Assembly: GCA_905182985.1 (NCBI GenBank)
Contig: CAJJDN010000025.1
Location: 69,483-133,482, forward strand
DNA length: 64,000 nucleotides
From: Paramecium sonneborni
Lineage: Eukaryota; Ciliophora; Oligohymenophorea; Peniculida; Parameciidae
Direction of reading: 5' to 3'
The notes under the pieces were generated by a model that worked only from the letters and a program-made list of their open reading frames with translations, did not search any database and was not told where the DNA came from. Numbering within the stretch: the stretch's first letter is position 1; each line of letters starts with the position of its first letter. A program made the translations under genes and the position numbers. Positions 37,820-49,620 of this stretch are shown one piece after another.

Positions 37820-38900
37820 TAAATGAAAGTTTTGTTGTATTTTTGGGTTTACTTTACACATTTTTTGCTTAAGTATAAATAGAGGAAATAGATAAGATAG
37901 ATATAAATGAATCCTTCATTTAACATAAAATATGGTGAATAAATAGGAAGTTCTACATTAATTTTTTTTCATTTTCAAGTTATTTTAAACAGATGATGTA
38001 GGAAATCTTAATTTTATTTTAAGAAGTGGATCCATTAAATAACTCTGTAGGATGTTTCTATCTTCTAAGGAGTAACCAATTTATATATATAGAAGGAACA
38101 GTCTAAATTCAAAATGATCAATTATTCTTGAATATATTTCATAATAGTTCTAAATATTATATTAAAATAACAATAAGATTTTCGTATAGTCCTTAAGATG
38201 AACAATCAGATTAATTTAGAACTCAATATAATATTTATGCATTTTTAACCTTTTAGTTAATAATAAGAATAATAAAAATTGACATTCTTCATTTCAAAAT
38301 CATATGCTTGAATTTACATTGCAATTTTATCTAATAAGATTATTGATTATAATTTTTGATAACCTATTAAGAATAGAATTAATTAATAAGAATTCATTAT
38401 AGCCAATGATTGTGTAAATCCGACTGAATATGCAAATAAGAACTTGATCCATTTTATTATAAATATATATTTATCAATTTTATGATAGACATAATTTTAT
38501 TAATTAGAAGTTAGATATTTTTATCATGACGGTTATCTAGTTAAAATTCATAATTGTTCAAAAATAGCTAATTAAGTAAATTGTAAAAAGAATAATTTTT
38601 ATTTTACTTTATACTTTTAACATATGACTATTTTGAAATTCTGGAATTTTAGTTAATTTTTTGTTAGAGATATTTTAATCTAATGATATATTTTGTATTC
38701 GATGATCTACCTTGAAATTATATATAATTTGCTTAGGTTATTTAAAAGAATCCTTGTGGTTTTTTTATAGAATTATAAAAATAATTAATTGAATATTAAT
38801 AATATTTTATATCAATAGGCAAATCCCCTCAATTACATAAAATCTTCATCATTTTTGTTTTTTTAGATCTTGCAAGTTTATATATTCAATAAATAAATCT
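37820..38900 (+). pseudogene. Probable relic of a secreted or surface protein gene
   Basis: Several coding-like pieces occur in different frames: a hydrophobic start (MKVLLYFWVYFTHF), then QVQIEEIDKIDINESF one frame away. A longer piece follows with SVGCFYLLRSNQFIYIEG and RFSYSPQDEQSDQF, and beyond TGA codons, fragments such as CVNPTEYANKNLIHF. TGA codons and frame changes are too many to explain with introns. I infer a decayed gene with a signal peptide. The family is not recognised. Confidence 0.3.
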
Positions 38901-38955
38901 TAAAAATTTGATAAGTTAAATTATTAGCTTCTCTTTTCAAATTTAACTTATAGTG

Positions 38956-38978
38956 TTTTTTTTTTTTTTTTTTTTTTT
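38956..38978. repeat. Homopolymer tract of 23 T
   Basis: An uninterrupted run of 23 thymines between the relic and the next kinase gene, the longest homopolymer in the window. It is prone to sequencing and replication slippage, so its true length is uncertain. Confidence 0.8.
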
Positions 38979-39040
38979 AGAAAGTATTGATCATTATGTT
39001 TAATTTTTAAAGATCACTCTTTTTTTGAGTTATTTACGAT

Positions 39041-40471
39041 ATGTCTAAACCTTAAAAAAAATTTTTTTATTTCATTAGTGATATGAACATCTTATAAAAT
39101 GCGCTACTAATATTAATCTTACTGAAATTCAAAGTTCATTATATTTAAGAGGGGATAAAATCTTTTATTCCAAATTCATTAATATTCAAATTGATGTATT
39201 GTGTAAGAAAGCACTTATTGTTTGATAAAAGCTATTTTATCTATAATAACCAAGATAGTATTAACATAGGAGAAGTAATATTATGGTTAATAGTTAGTCT
39301 TCTTAAAAAATCAAGTATGTTATCCCATTGAATTTACATACAATAATAGATTGGAAAGTAAACGAAGAAAATTAGAAATTAGAAGCTTTTGCTTTAATTT
39401 GGAAAGGAGAATGGAGATTCTTTTATGCTGATTAGAATGTATTATTAAGAGTTAAAGAATATATGGATGGAAAAGTAGTATATAAAAGTTTGGATCCTTT
39501 TTATACTACTATTGATAAAATAGAAGCCAACTAATTAAGCTCTGTATATAAATATAATTATTTAGAAGATTAGATTGATCTAAAGAAAGGATAATTAACA
39601 AGTATTTGCTTGTAAAGAGATGAAAAAAGTGATAAAATATTCCCAATAAGTACATTAGTATTTTTATTGTAGTTATTTCAAAATGAAGTTGAAACCTTGA
39701 AATAACTGTCTCATAAAAATATTATTACACTTATAGAAGTATATGAATCAGATTACCAATATTCAATAATATTAGAATATCTAAAAGGTGGTTCACTTAA
39801 TTAATGTCTTAGATATTGTAAATTGAATAATTGTGAAATTGATATTATAATGCAAGTATTACGATAATTTAAACTTCTTAGTAAATTTTGGAGGGAATAA
39901 ACTATATGCATACAAATGGATATGTACATAGAGATATAAAACCAGATAATATATTGTTTAATGATTTGGGTTAATTTTCACATTTAAAAATTATTGATTT
40001 TGGAATTACTTAAAAATTAGATATCTAAGAAAAAAATAAAGATATGAAATTTGGAACTCCTGGATATATGGCACCAGAAATGTTTATTTAATCTTACAAG
40101 ATATCTGAAAAAGTTGATATCTTTGCTTGTGGAGCTATACTTTATTAAATGTAAGCTTTATTCAGAATTTTAGGTTGACTGGATTTAAATTAATTATAGG
40201 CAATACTTAAAAAGAAACTATGGAAAATAATAAAATTTTCACAAAAAATGATTAAATACTTTCAAAAATAAAACAATCTGATTATAAAAATCTTGTTGCT
40301 TTAATGATAGAAGAAGATCCCTAAAAAAGGATAAGTGCTAAATAAGCTTTAAATTATCTAAATTTAATAAAGATTCCTTCTCATGCTGGATCTTTATCTA
40401 TTTAGTTAATGAATCATCATGAACCTGTTTAATAAATACCAAATTTCAATAAATTGATTAATAAATAATGA
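39041..40471 (+). CDS. Ser/Thr kinase-like protein with N-terminal PH-like region, beta-3 lysine missing, 452 aa
   Basis: Introns at 39275-39297, 39856-39881 and 40151-40173 give exactly 452 codons. The C-lobe is intact: GYVHRDIKPDNILF, LKIIDFGIT, GTPGYMAPEMF and EKVDIFACGAIL. In the N-lobe the segment aligned with the VAIK strand reads KIFPISTLV, so the ATP-anchoring lysine is a serine, and the glycine loop is not evident. The N-terminal 150 residues (KHLLFDKSYFIYNN, IDWKVNEENQKLEAFALIW) resemble the PH-like domain of a Paramecium kinase group. The start at 39041 is uncertain: another frame at 39120-39190 encodes a family-like YLRGDKIFYSKF segment, suggesting an indel or missed introns. Confidence 0.7.
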
Positions 40472-40626
40472 TCATATTTTATAAACAATTGTATTCCTTA
40501 AAATTAAATATAACATAATTAAGATAATTTTTAGTGAAGAAATCTAATAGTTATTAATAAAATAGGTAATTATTATTTTTATATTAAATATTATTATATG
40601 ATGATTATTGTACTAAAATATCATGT

Positions 40627-41263
40627 TCATGATCTATAGAGGTTAGGTCTTTTAGCTTTGAACACTGTTCTAAACTTTTTATGACTAGCTCTTGGAACTG
40701 TTTTTACAATTGGGAATTTGATTGAGTCACCCTAATACTAAGTTTTAAAATATACTCTGTATTAATTAGTCTTTCCTCTCTTTATATCAGCACTCTTTGT
40801 TAAAACTGATGTTCTGAGAATATGAATTGTTTATGGTTATGCTCTATGGTTTCCAGCCATTTCTTAATCTAATATTTTATTAGCAAATATTATTACATAA
40901 TTAAGAGACTGCTCCATTTAATGTTGTATCTCTAAATTCTTTATACATATTATGAATTGTTGTTCTTGATTAGTATTTAAGAACAATTCCATATGTTTTA
41001 ACATTTGTATCTCTTCTTTCAAATAATTCTTATACTGCTAAGATCTATCCATGTGATGGTCTAAGTTTATTTAATCTTCTTAAATTCCACCTAACCATTA
41101 ACTAATGCTATACCAGAATCTGCTTTTTGCAGCAACTGTATTTCTTGCAAAGATTCTCATACTTATCACTTTTGGATTTGGATCTTCTTTTGATGGAAGT
41201 CTTCTACCAGAAACCAAATATTATCTAATCTAATTCTATAACACTTTTATCTATTACTTTCAT
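40627..41263 (-). CDS. RPL18A: 60S ribosomal protein eL20 (L18a), 179 aa
   Basis: Cytosolic large-subunit ribosomal protein. The spliced product begins [20 protein letters not shown] and contains [52 protein letters not shown] and [11 protein letters not shown], colinear with eukaryotic L18a and of the same length. Four introns: 41236-41257, 41091-41113, 40869-40896 and 40732-40755. The last is 24 nt with no stop, so it could be read through, but removing it fits the family. Exon 1 is only two codons. An in-frame upstream ATG at 41308 would add 15 residues; the shorter start matches relatives better. Confidence 0.9.
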
Positions 41264-42297
41264 TTATAGTGAATTATCTTATGGGTCTTGTGCTGAATTT
41301 TTAACCATTTTTTTTATATTTTAAAAAAAGATTTAATTTATTACCCAATTTTGATAAACAATAGAATACAAACATTTATTATACTATATATATTCAAAAT
41401 CATCTTCAAATTTAACAAAACATTTTACATTTGTATTATTGAATTTATTTATCTTTGTAGTCAAATCATTTTTATATTCAAAACAAAAATTCTAATTTTT
41501 TTATTAAAAATCTATTCCAATTTTTTATATTAAATTCCTACCCTTTAACTAAATTTTCTAGTTTGTTTAATAATTGAAAAATCTACTTTATTTTTTTGGA
41601 TCAAAATTCTTAAAATATAAAAAAAATTTACTTATTTCTCAACCCCTGTATATATTTATAGTTTTACTTCATATTAAATAAAATAATCATTTATTCTGAA
41701 AGTAATTTTAAAAGATCATATATTGAAAATTAATTTAATTTTTTTGATTGGAAATATTACAAAATATAGAAATAATTTAGAAGAAATTTTGTAAATAAAT
41801 AATCTTTTCTTGGAAAATGTATCATAAAAGAATTTGATGAAAATGCAAAAAGTACCCCATTTTTTTTTATATTTTTTATTCTAATAAACATACCAGATTT
41901 TATTTTGAATTTTATCAGATCAAATTACCTTTTTTTTTTCTTTTTGAGAATTGATTAACTTTTATGATTTACTTTTATAGGGGAACATATTTTATCTTTT
42001 CCTTTGGTCTATAATTTTATTCTAAGTTCTAGGAATGACTTTAAAATATTATTTAGTTTATATTTATCGACAAATTAATAGTCTTATTTAGATGTCATTT
42101 TAATTTACTAGTATCATCTTTTAAATTAATTAGTATTAGTTTTTTAAACTACAATTTTTCTTATTTTTATGTTTCCTCTCAAAGTAATGTCTCCAATTTC
42201 AAGATAGCTTAATCACTTTAATTTTAACTTAAGTTATTCTATTAAAAAGAATTTTTATAATACATTTTTTAACTATGAAATATAATATAGATTTAAT
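41264..42297. other. AT-rich intergenic region
   Basis: About 1 kb upstream of eL20, running to the 3' end of the intronless gene. It holds several T-runs and short open stretches without coding character. I see no RNA gene. The first 100 bp should hold the ribosomal protein promoter. Confidence 0.5.
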
Positions 42298-43977
42298 TCA
42301 ATCTAAAAATTTCAATATACTATTCCAAACTTGGTTTTTTAATTCCAAAAAATCTTTTATCTGCTTTGAAACTTTATTTTCTTATTTGTAAAGTAGCAAT
42401 GAAATATAAAATTATGCAACTTATGGATCAATTTCTTTAACATTAGTTTATATTTTTAATAGTTATTCAGAATTATTAACTTAATTTAAACACGGATTAT
42501 CAGTTTTTATTTCTTTTGGGCTTAATGAATAATAATAGTCTTAGTTTCGATTTTAGACTTATTGATCTTTTTTTTTTTCAAGTTAAGTTATATAATCACT
42601 ATTCAGATATATCATAAATTTCCATTTATTTAGATAAACAACTACACCTATTGTTAAATTTTTTTCATCTACAAGAATTTCACCTAAATTTGATTGCTCA
42701 AATTTTAAATTTATTTTTTTTAAATCAAATTGTTTAATTGGAATCAGCTCAAAATCAAATATTTTTTTTTTTTATAATTCTGTAACAAAAGCTATTGAGT
42801 AGATTTCTAAATTATTATTTGATTAAGGATTAATTTTTTTTATAAAATATTTGATATTATCTTAAATTGAATAAAATTTATTGATTTGATTTTATAATTC
42901 CATGTTAATTCTTTCAAAATCTATTTTTTTATAAATTTCGATAGTTTAATTTTATTATTTTTCAAACTGCTTTCTCTTTTTTAAATTCTTAATAAGTATA
43001 TAAGCCTCCTCAATTTTTAATTTTATTGTTCTTATTTTATAAATGTTAAATTTATAAAGTTTATCTAAAATAACAAATGTATTTTATTTATAATGTTCAA
43101 ACTCATTAATAATATAAGCATTTTTTTCATTCCTAGTAACTTCAAAAATAAATATTGTTTTCTTCTTTACAATATAATATATTCCATTTTTAAGTTAATT
43201 TAAATCTTCAGTTTCTTTTATTTCTTGAATTTTATTTTATTGTTAAATTATTTTTGCTGCTTCGAAGCCTTCACCAAAATCATTATAATTTACATTCTAA
43301 GGATAATTACAAGGCTCCAATTCATAATTTTTTATAAATTCTTTAAAGTGTTTTTTAATTATATTAGCTACTCCTTAATATTCTTTTTAGAATAATTTTA
43401 TCATTAAGATTTTCATAAACTTTAAAATGCTAATGAAATCTTCCTCTGTTAGTATATCATCTACATCATTTAAGTATCCTATTAATCCAATTAATGAAGA
43501 ATTATTTACTTCCAATTACATTTTATTTTGAGAATACGCATCATTTTATAAAAAAGCTTCTAAAAATTTTTAATTTTTCTCATAAATGAATGAGGTAATT
43601 TCTGCTTCAAAATCACTTCTAATATCAGATTATTTGATTAATTCTTACTCTATATTAGAAATCGAAATTTTATTATAAATTAAATAGGTTTAATAATCTT
43701 GATGAATTGTATAAGTCATCTTAGATTGATCTAAAAATACCTTAATCCATTAATATTTAATTGATTTTTTTTTGAATTTTACGTCTTCTTTTGGTATTAT
43801 ATTATATAATTTATTAAGAAAGTTGTAAAGTATATTTGATTATCTAAATATTTCTTCTTTGCAAATCATAATTTCTTCTGTTAGTTTTCTAATTTGTTAC
43901 CATTTCAGATTTTAGCATCTTTGATTTAAGACTATTAAACGATTAGAATCCTCAATAGAAAAATAATTGCCATTCAT
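42298..43977 (-). CDS. Intronless protein of unknown function, 559 aa
   Basis: A single uninterrupted frame of 560 codons under the ciliate code, unusual here for having no intron. The protein is rich in Lys, Ile, Asn and Gln, with segments such as NSSLIGLIGYLNDVDDIL, NYNDFGEGFEAAKII and YIVKKKTIFIFEVTRNEK. The second half looks beta-rich and might be a repeat propeller, but no repeat is clear. The frame stays open about 150 bases upstream of the chosen ATG (43975-43977) without another ATG, so a 5' exon may be missing or the gene may be truncated. No family recognised. Confidence 0.6.
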
Positions 43978-44302
43978 TTTCTAAGTTTCAATATCTAAAT
44001 AAAATTTATGATGTTTAATTACTTCAAAAAGTAATATATATTTTCTAATTCTATTATCATTAGAAATAATCAATAATAATAGATTACAAAAATTGTTTCT
44101 TAAAGATTTATTGAATTTAATAATTTTTAATAATCAATCTATGCTAAATCAATTTTTCTAAATTTTAAGAATATACTATAGTAATAATATTGAAGTTAAT
44201 ATATTCTCTTGTTCTACTCAAATTATGATTGAATTAGATATATATTTTTTTAATATATAAGAATTTTGATGAATTTTATATATTAATTTATTAAATAATT
44301 AA
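43978..44302. promoter_or_regulatory. Divergent spacer between intronless gene and metallophosphatase
   Basis: About 325 bp. Its left half is an open extension of the intronless gene's frame, and its right half is A/T-rich and should hold the promoter of the metallophosphatase. No defined motif recognised. Confidence 0.4.
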
Positions 44303-46290
44303 ATGACTATCCTTGATTTGATTTGGGATTAAAGCAATAAGCCTTATGATCATTAATTTTCTGTAGAACTTGAAAAAGTAGTTAAATTATTTATATTTAG
44401 AGATTCGAGTTAGTTTCGATAGGGATTTTTGTTGTCAATGTGATATTAAGTATTATAATTTAAACTTTATAACGACGAAGAATGTACCAAAAGATTAATT
44501 AGATTAATAATACTTCAAATTCAGTTTTTGATGATAGTTTCTAATGTAAGAAAATTTTAAATTTTAAGTATTTTCTTTAGAAAAAAAAAAATTAGTTATT
44601 GCTTTGGAAATAATTAATATTGTTTTATTCTGGTTTTTAATAATGTCATTAACTTCAGTTCTGATAGGCTATTCAGTTTTTAATTTAATTAATATTTGGT
44701 TGTGTGGATTCTCTATATTTTTGTTAGGAATATTTGGGATTTTAATATAAATTGGTAGATCTTCAAAGTTTTGGGAAAGTAAATTTAAAACAATTAAAAA
44801 TATTAGATTAGTCATTTAAAAAAAGATATATAAATGCCGCACTTTATTTTAAATACATTTTAGTATTTCAATTTATTTCTGTTATTTTTTTTTCAATATT
44901 CCTTCCGATTGCTTTTCAAAAAGGATGTCTATGCGTATATAATAGGGCATATGGGCTAGATACCTTATTTGATCAATAGTTTTCAACAGAATGGACAAGA
45001 TCTCGATGGTTGCCGGATCGTGTATGCCCTAAGGGAACTTTATGTCATATATATGCTACATTACCTGAGGAAACATCGAAAGAAGTTTTTATTAATGTGC
45101 ATTCTGGAAGTGATATTGAAGAGTTGAATGCAGAAGTTAAGTTTAAGGAAGATAAAATAAATTTGAAATGTGATAAGATACCATTTCCCTCTTCTATTGA
45201 AGATAGAGGATAAAGAAATGTTTTTACATGTTTTTTGACAGATCTTAAACCCTATACTCTTTATGATATAGATTTAATCTATTAAAACAATGTCTTAAAT
45301 TCTACTAAATACAGAACAATAGCAGAATAAAATTCAAATGAAGATTTGATTATTTTATTTGGAGGTGATTGGGGTTATTAAACAAATGGATTAAAAATTG
45401 TTGAATAAATTAGTAAAGTAGATCCAGATGCTATATTGATTGGAGGAGATATTGCTTATGATAATGGTAATATTCATTGTTATTACTCATTTGATTTATT
45501 ATTCTCAGCTTTTGAATAACAATATCAAAAGGTTTAAAGATTGATTCCATTCATCTTTTCAGTTGGTAATCATGATGTTGGATTTGATGACTATTCTAAG
45601 TATAATCTAACAGTATCTGATGAAAAAGGACCTCTTTATTTTACATTTTTCCCTTAAAAAAAGTCTATTAATAATACTGTTCTTCCAGTTAAAGATAGAG
45701 TTACCTACAATATTTAAAAAATGCAAAATATCTTACTCTTTGGTTTAGATTCAGGTTATTTATATCCTCATAATGGAATTTAGTATGAATGGATGAAATC
45801 AATTTTAAATAATTAATCTTATACATAATTGAGTAAATTTGCTCATTATCATGTACCTATTTATCCAACTTGTCATTTCGATGATTCTTTTATAAATTCT
45901 TCTATTAATAATGTTCAAGCAAGAGCTTTTTGGGTTCCTTTATTTGATTAGTTTGACTTTGTGGGTGCTTTTGAAAATCATGTTCATTAATATAAAAGAA
46001 CCTTTCCTTTAAAAGGTAACAAAAGATCTGAAAATGGAACTGTTTATTTTGGTGATGGTTCTATGGGAGTCTTAAGTTTTACTTGTCCTGAGGTATCTAA
46101 GACGTATTTACCAAATAAACCATTTGAAAATATGTTCGAAACAGTAAACACAAAAGATTGCGATCATTTTTGGGTATTAAAATCGTATGGTAAAAATCAT
46201 ACAATAGAATTTAATGCATTTTAACCAGATTATACATTTATTTAAAATAGTACATATAAAAAAGAAAAAAAAGTTAAATAAGATTTGTGA
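44303..46290 (+). CDS. Membrane-anchored calcineurin-like metallophosphatase (purple acid phosphatase type), 633 aa
   Basis: Introns at 44378-44400, 44546-44580 and 44779-44806 (23, 35 and 28 nt) give exactly 633 codons. Four hydrophobic helices come first (FELVSIGIFVVNVILSII; LEIINIVLFWFLIMSL; NIWLCGFSIFLLGIFGIL; YILVFQFISVIFFSIFLPI). A Cys-bearing, probably extracytoplasmic region follows, then the metallophosphoesterase domain. Its metal-binding motifs are in order: FGGDWGY, IGGDIAYDN, VGNHDVG, FAHYHVP and FENHVHQYKR. The order matches purple acid phosphatases, where these residues bind two metal ions and hydrolyse phosphoesters. N-glycosylation sequons are frequent. The four-helix N-terminal anchor is unusual for that family. 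Confidence 0.85.
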
Positions 46291-46339
46291 AATAAAAATA
46301 TAATTCAAAAAAATATTTTATTTATCAATTTATTAAAAA

Positions 46340-46731
46340 ATGGATATTTCTTATTATCTATTTCAATTTTATTTTGCTAATTAAAATCTCTTTAAAATCA
46401 AAAATATTCTGTAATTTCTTATTCTCTTTAAACCAACTCTTTTTAATTTTGAAGTACCATCTGAAAATTGCAAAATTGATCCAGAATTGAAACATAGACA
46501 AAAAAAAAAGGATTTGTTAGTTTTTTTATAATAACTATTAATATAGAATGTGAGTTAATCGTAATACTGTTCATTCAATCAAAGGGTTTATTTCTTATAG
46601 AGTTTAGATAACCTGAAATCAATCTGATGTTTAAAATTATATATGATTTAAATTTTAATAATTAAAATTCATATGATGATTAGAAATATGCTGTTCTCTA
46701 ATTAAGAAATGTTAATGAATAAAGTTTTTGA
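46340..46731 (+). CDS. Possible small gene of unknown function, 118 aa
   Basis: Starts MDISYYLFQFYFANQNLF, then VPSENCKIDPELKHRQKK and, after a 35-nt GTG-starting intron (46550-46584), LFLIEFRQPEINLMFKIIYD. The intron is the longest and least canonical used here. Without it the frame closes at 46627. The helical, leucine-rich second half could be a fragment of a larger repeat protein, so this may be a truncated or decayed copy. Product unknown. Confidence 0.35.
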
Positions 46732-47015
46732 TTAAAGTTTAAACTGAATTTTTTACATTTTAGAAAAAATTAAATAATAAAGAATAATTTTAAATTAGAA
46801 ATCTATAAAATTAAATGTTTAATATTTGAATTAAAGAAATCATCAACGAGAAGACAATAATCAGATTTTTAAATTTAAAAGTAAAAGTATTAAATATTAT
46901 AATAATTATTGAATTTAAGGAAGATAAATGCAGCATAATTTAAAGATAGAGAATTAAAAATTAAAATTTGTACATTACTTTAATTAATATATTAAATGTA
47001 TTTAAACAAATTAAC

Positions 47016-48060
47016 TCAAATACCATCAAATGTTAATGGAGTTGTTCTACCAATTTTTTTACCCCAATTTTGTCTATAGATTTTCATACCACAAGCTTCA
47101 CTTACTTCTTCAGCTGAAGCATTACTAACAATATATAAAGCTAAGTAATTACCCTGTAACAGCTTACATAAATGCATAAAGTAAAGAATAAGGAACTTAA
47201 TTCCTAGATCTAACTTTGAAACTGCAATGATGAATTCCAGTTAACATAATCATTGATGCAATTTAAGGATTACCATATGCATTGAAACCTAATGGTCTTG
47301 GATTTATTTCTATCTCAGCATCATTAAATCTTCCTGTAAGTGGAATTGGACAAGTATGCCATAAATCTAAACTTATTGGTACTAAATTTCTTTTAGCATC
47401 TATCCTTGCTCTAGTTAGGGCTGTTTAAAAATCTTTACCTTTTCCTTTTCTAATTAAAATATTATAAATATAATACCCAAATCCTATAACACCATTTGCA
47501 TTTCCAATAAAAATTAATTATCTAAATGAATTAATTCTTTATAAAGTCGTTACTTAAGTATTGGTATCTCTATCTATTAGAATAGTAAAGAATTAATCAT
47601 TAATTTTGAAACCTGATCTATTAACATTTCTTCCGTATTTTACTTCTCCTCTCTTTCTTAAGACTACTTATTTAGATTTATCATCATTAGCTATAATATT
47701 ATGTCTTAATTATTTCTTTCTTCTATCAAGAAATGCTTATAATTATCTAAATTCTTCTTCTCTTAATTAATTGGTTTTATTCAATGGAGATGTTGCATAA
47801 TGAGTTAAATCTAAAATATCTTTATGCTTCTTTTTGTATTCTTATAAAAATTCATCAAAACCATCATCATATTTAGAAGTCCTATGAATTGTGTTGTAAA
47901 GCTTATCTAAATAATATAATGAATAGATACTCTCTTAAATTTAAGTAGTTAAGAAATCTTATAGATTATGAACATCTTCTACAGTTTATTTTTATTTAAG
48001 CCTTGAAGAAAGTTTACTGATTTTAGTTGCAGCCAATTTATTTGATATAGCATAAGCCAT
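47016..48060 (-). CDS. MRPS5: Mitochondrial ribosomal protein uS5m, 338 aa
   Basis: Small-subunit mitoribosomal protein. The S5 core is plain: VTTLQRINSFRQLIFIGNAN, GVIGFGY, KGKDFQTALTRARIDAKRNL and the C-terminal SAEEVSEACGMKIYRQNWGK. A long N-terminal extension of about 130 residues (from MAYAISNKLAATKISKL) would include the import signal. One 28-nt intron at 47125-47152 joins AVTG to NASAEE. The spliced length is an exact number of codons. The start is the only ATG at the head of the frame and faces the divergent CCCH gene across about 350 bp. Confidence 0.85.
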
Positions 48061-48408
48061 TTTGATTGGGTTCAAATGCATCCTGACAATCATTGATATA
48101 AATTTTAATATAAAATCTATATTTTATTTATAAACATTTTCCTTTCTGTTTGTTAAATTTACTAAGATTGTTAATGTCGGATTTAAATAACATTAGAACT
48201 TATAAATAAAGAACTTCTGTTCAAACTAAAACTTAAAAATTAAATTCAGAAAGGTTCAATATATATTTAATAAAATAATTTTAGGCGATCTCTGAATACT
48301 GATTTGAATAATTATATTCCTAAATAACCGATATGGACATAAAACTGTATAAAAAATGCCAAAAGATATTCCTTCAATGAATAAAAAGATTAAGACAAAA
48401 GAGGATCC
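48061..48408. promoter_or_regulatory. Divergent spacer containing the uORF of the CCCH gene
   Basis: About 350 bp between uS5m and the CCCH zinc-finger gene. It contains a short upstream ORF (48356-48412) described separately. No other feature recognised. Confidence 0.45.
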
Positions 48409-48412
48409 ATGA
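48356..48412 (+). other. Upstream ORF whose TGA overlaps the start codon of the CCCH gene
   Basis: Eighteen codons starting ATG CCA AAA GAT and ending TGA at 48410-48412. The main ATG is at 48409-48411, so the two overlap as ATGA. If both lie on the same transcript this is a termination-reinitiation arrangement that could control translation of the zinc-finger protein. Confidence 0.5.
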
Positions 48413-48933
48413 GTACTGTAGCCACATTAACTACTCTGAGCACTGACTTTTATGTTTAAGATGATGATCCTATTGAAGAAATGTCTTCTTCTAGTGATGA
48501 ATCATAGAAAAATACTAAATTCAAAACAGAAATGTGTAAGAATTGGAGTCTTCTTGGAAAATGTAATTATAGTAATAAATGTTAATTTGCTCATGGAGAG
48601 AATGAAAAGATTACTCGGCAATCTAATTTAAAATATAAATCTAAATTATGCAGATCATTTCATTAAGATTATGTTATATCTATTTGATATCATTAGGTTT
48701 GTTTTTATGGAGCTAGATGTTAATTTATTCATGAAAGCAGAAGCGTTGAATAAATTAAAAAAGATTGCAAATCTTAAACTATTTTCTATTAGCCAAGTTC
48801 ATTTTCTTTGAGATTGAAATCTCTACAATCAATCACAAATGATTGGAAGTAATAAATTCCACTCTAGGAATGCTTTAAATTGTGGATGACCAAATTATTA
48901 ATTTAAATCAATTTATCTTCAAGTAGTGAATGA
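48409..48933 (+). CDS. Tandem CCCH zinc-finger protein (tristetraprolin type), 166 aa
   Basis: Two CCCH fingers in the TTP arrangement: finger one CKNWSLLGKCNYSNKCQFAH, preceded by KFKTEM; finger two CRSFHQDYVCFYGARCQFIH, preceded by KYKSKL. Such pairs bind AU-rich mRNA and usually promote decay. Joining finger two needs a 24-nt intron at 48673-48696, which starts GTT and contains a TGA. A serine-rich, acidic N-terminus (DDDPIEEMSSSSDES) may be a regulatory phosphorylation region. The start ATG overlaps the stop of an upstream ORF. Confidence 0.8.
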
Positions 48934-49620
48934 AGATATTTATCGATTTATGATTATTTATTTATTATTTATTATGCAAAATTATTTCAGAATTATATTG
49001 ATAATTATTAAAGAACAACTTATTGTTTAATTTAAATGTATGAAGCATATTTTATCCTAAAATTGTAAATTATTAAGTAATCTTCCATTAATCATAAACA
49101 ATGTAATATATTATTATAATCTTATTTCGTACTGAACAGATCCCATTCATTCAAATAATCTTAACAATCCATCTCTCATCGGGCAAACAAATAATTGTTT
49201 TATATTTCAAAAACACACTCAAAAAATTATTACTAAAATTTAAACTTTTTTTATAACTTGCTCCTAACTATAAATTCTTTGATTAACATATTTAAACTTT
49301 TGAAGAATTTGTAATACAATTCATTTACTATGATTCAAGATGTAAATTAATTAAATCGATATAAAGCGAATATTAAAAATAAAAGATGAAAAAGTTTCAG
49401 AAATTATATTAATTATTTTTAATTATGTATAACTTGTTAATATATTGAATAAAATTAATATAATAATAAAAATAGGTAATAAATTTATTAATAATTAAAT
49501 CAGGTTATTATAAATATCTTTATGTTAAAAAATAGTAAGATCGAAATTTTAATAATTTTTAATTTAATTTAATAAATACTGCTTTCACATTTTAGTATCA
49601 ATATAATTTTAAGTGTGGTG
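48934..49620. other. AT-rich stretch without a supported gene
   Basis: About 690 bp. A more GC-containing patch near 49120-49190 gives a short minus-strand frame with TGA inside it; nothing recognisable. No RNA gene seen. Confidence 0.4.

Noticed and set aside
39120..39190. Alternative N-terminal exon (YLRGDKIFYSKF) for the PH-like kinase
   Set aside because: No GT..AG intron returns to the kinase frame from it; kept only as a warning on the start.
41351..41533. Hydrophobic open frame of 60 residues
   Set aside because: Low-complexity Ile/Phe/Lys composition expected from AT-rich spacer; no start context or conservation visible.
49120..49190. Minus-strand piece VCPMRDGLLRLFE, faintly like the CPIREEL element of p28
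   Set aside because: Only a few residues agree and a TGA interrupts; not enough to call a relic.
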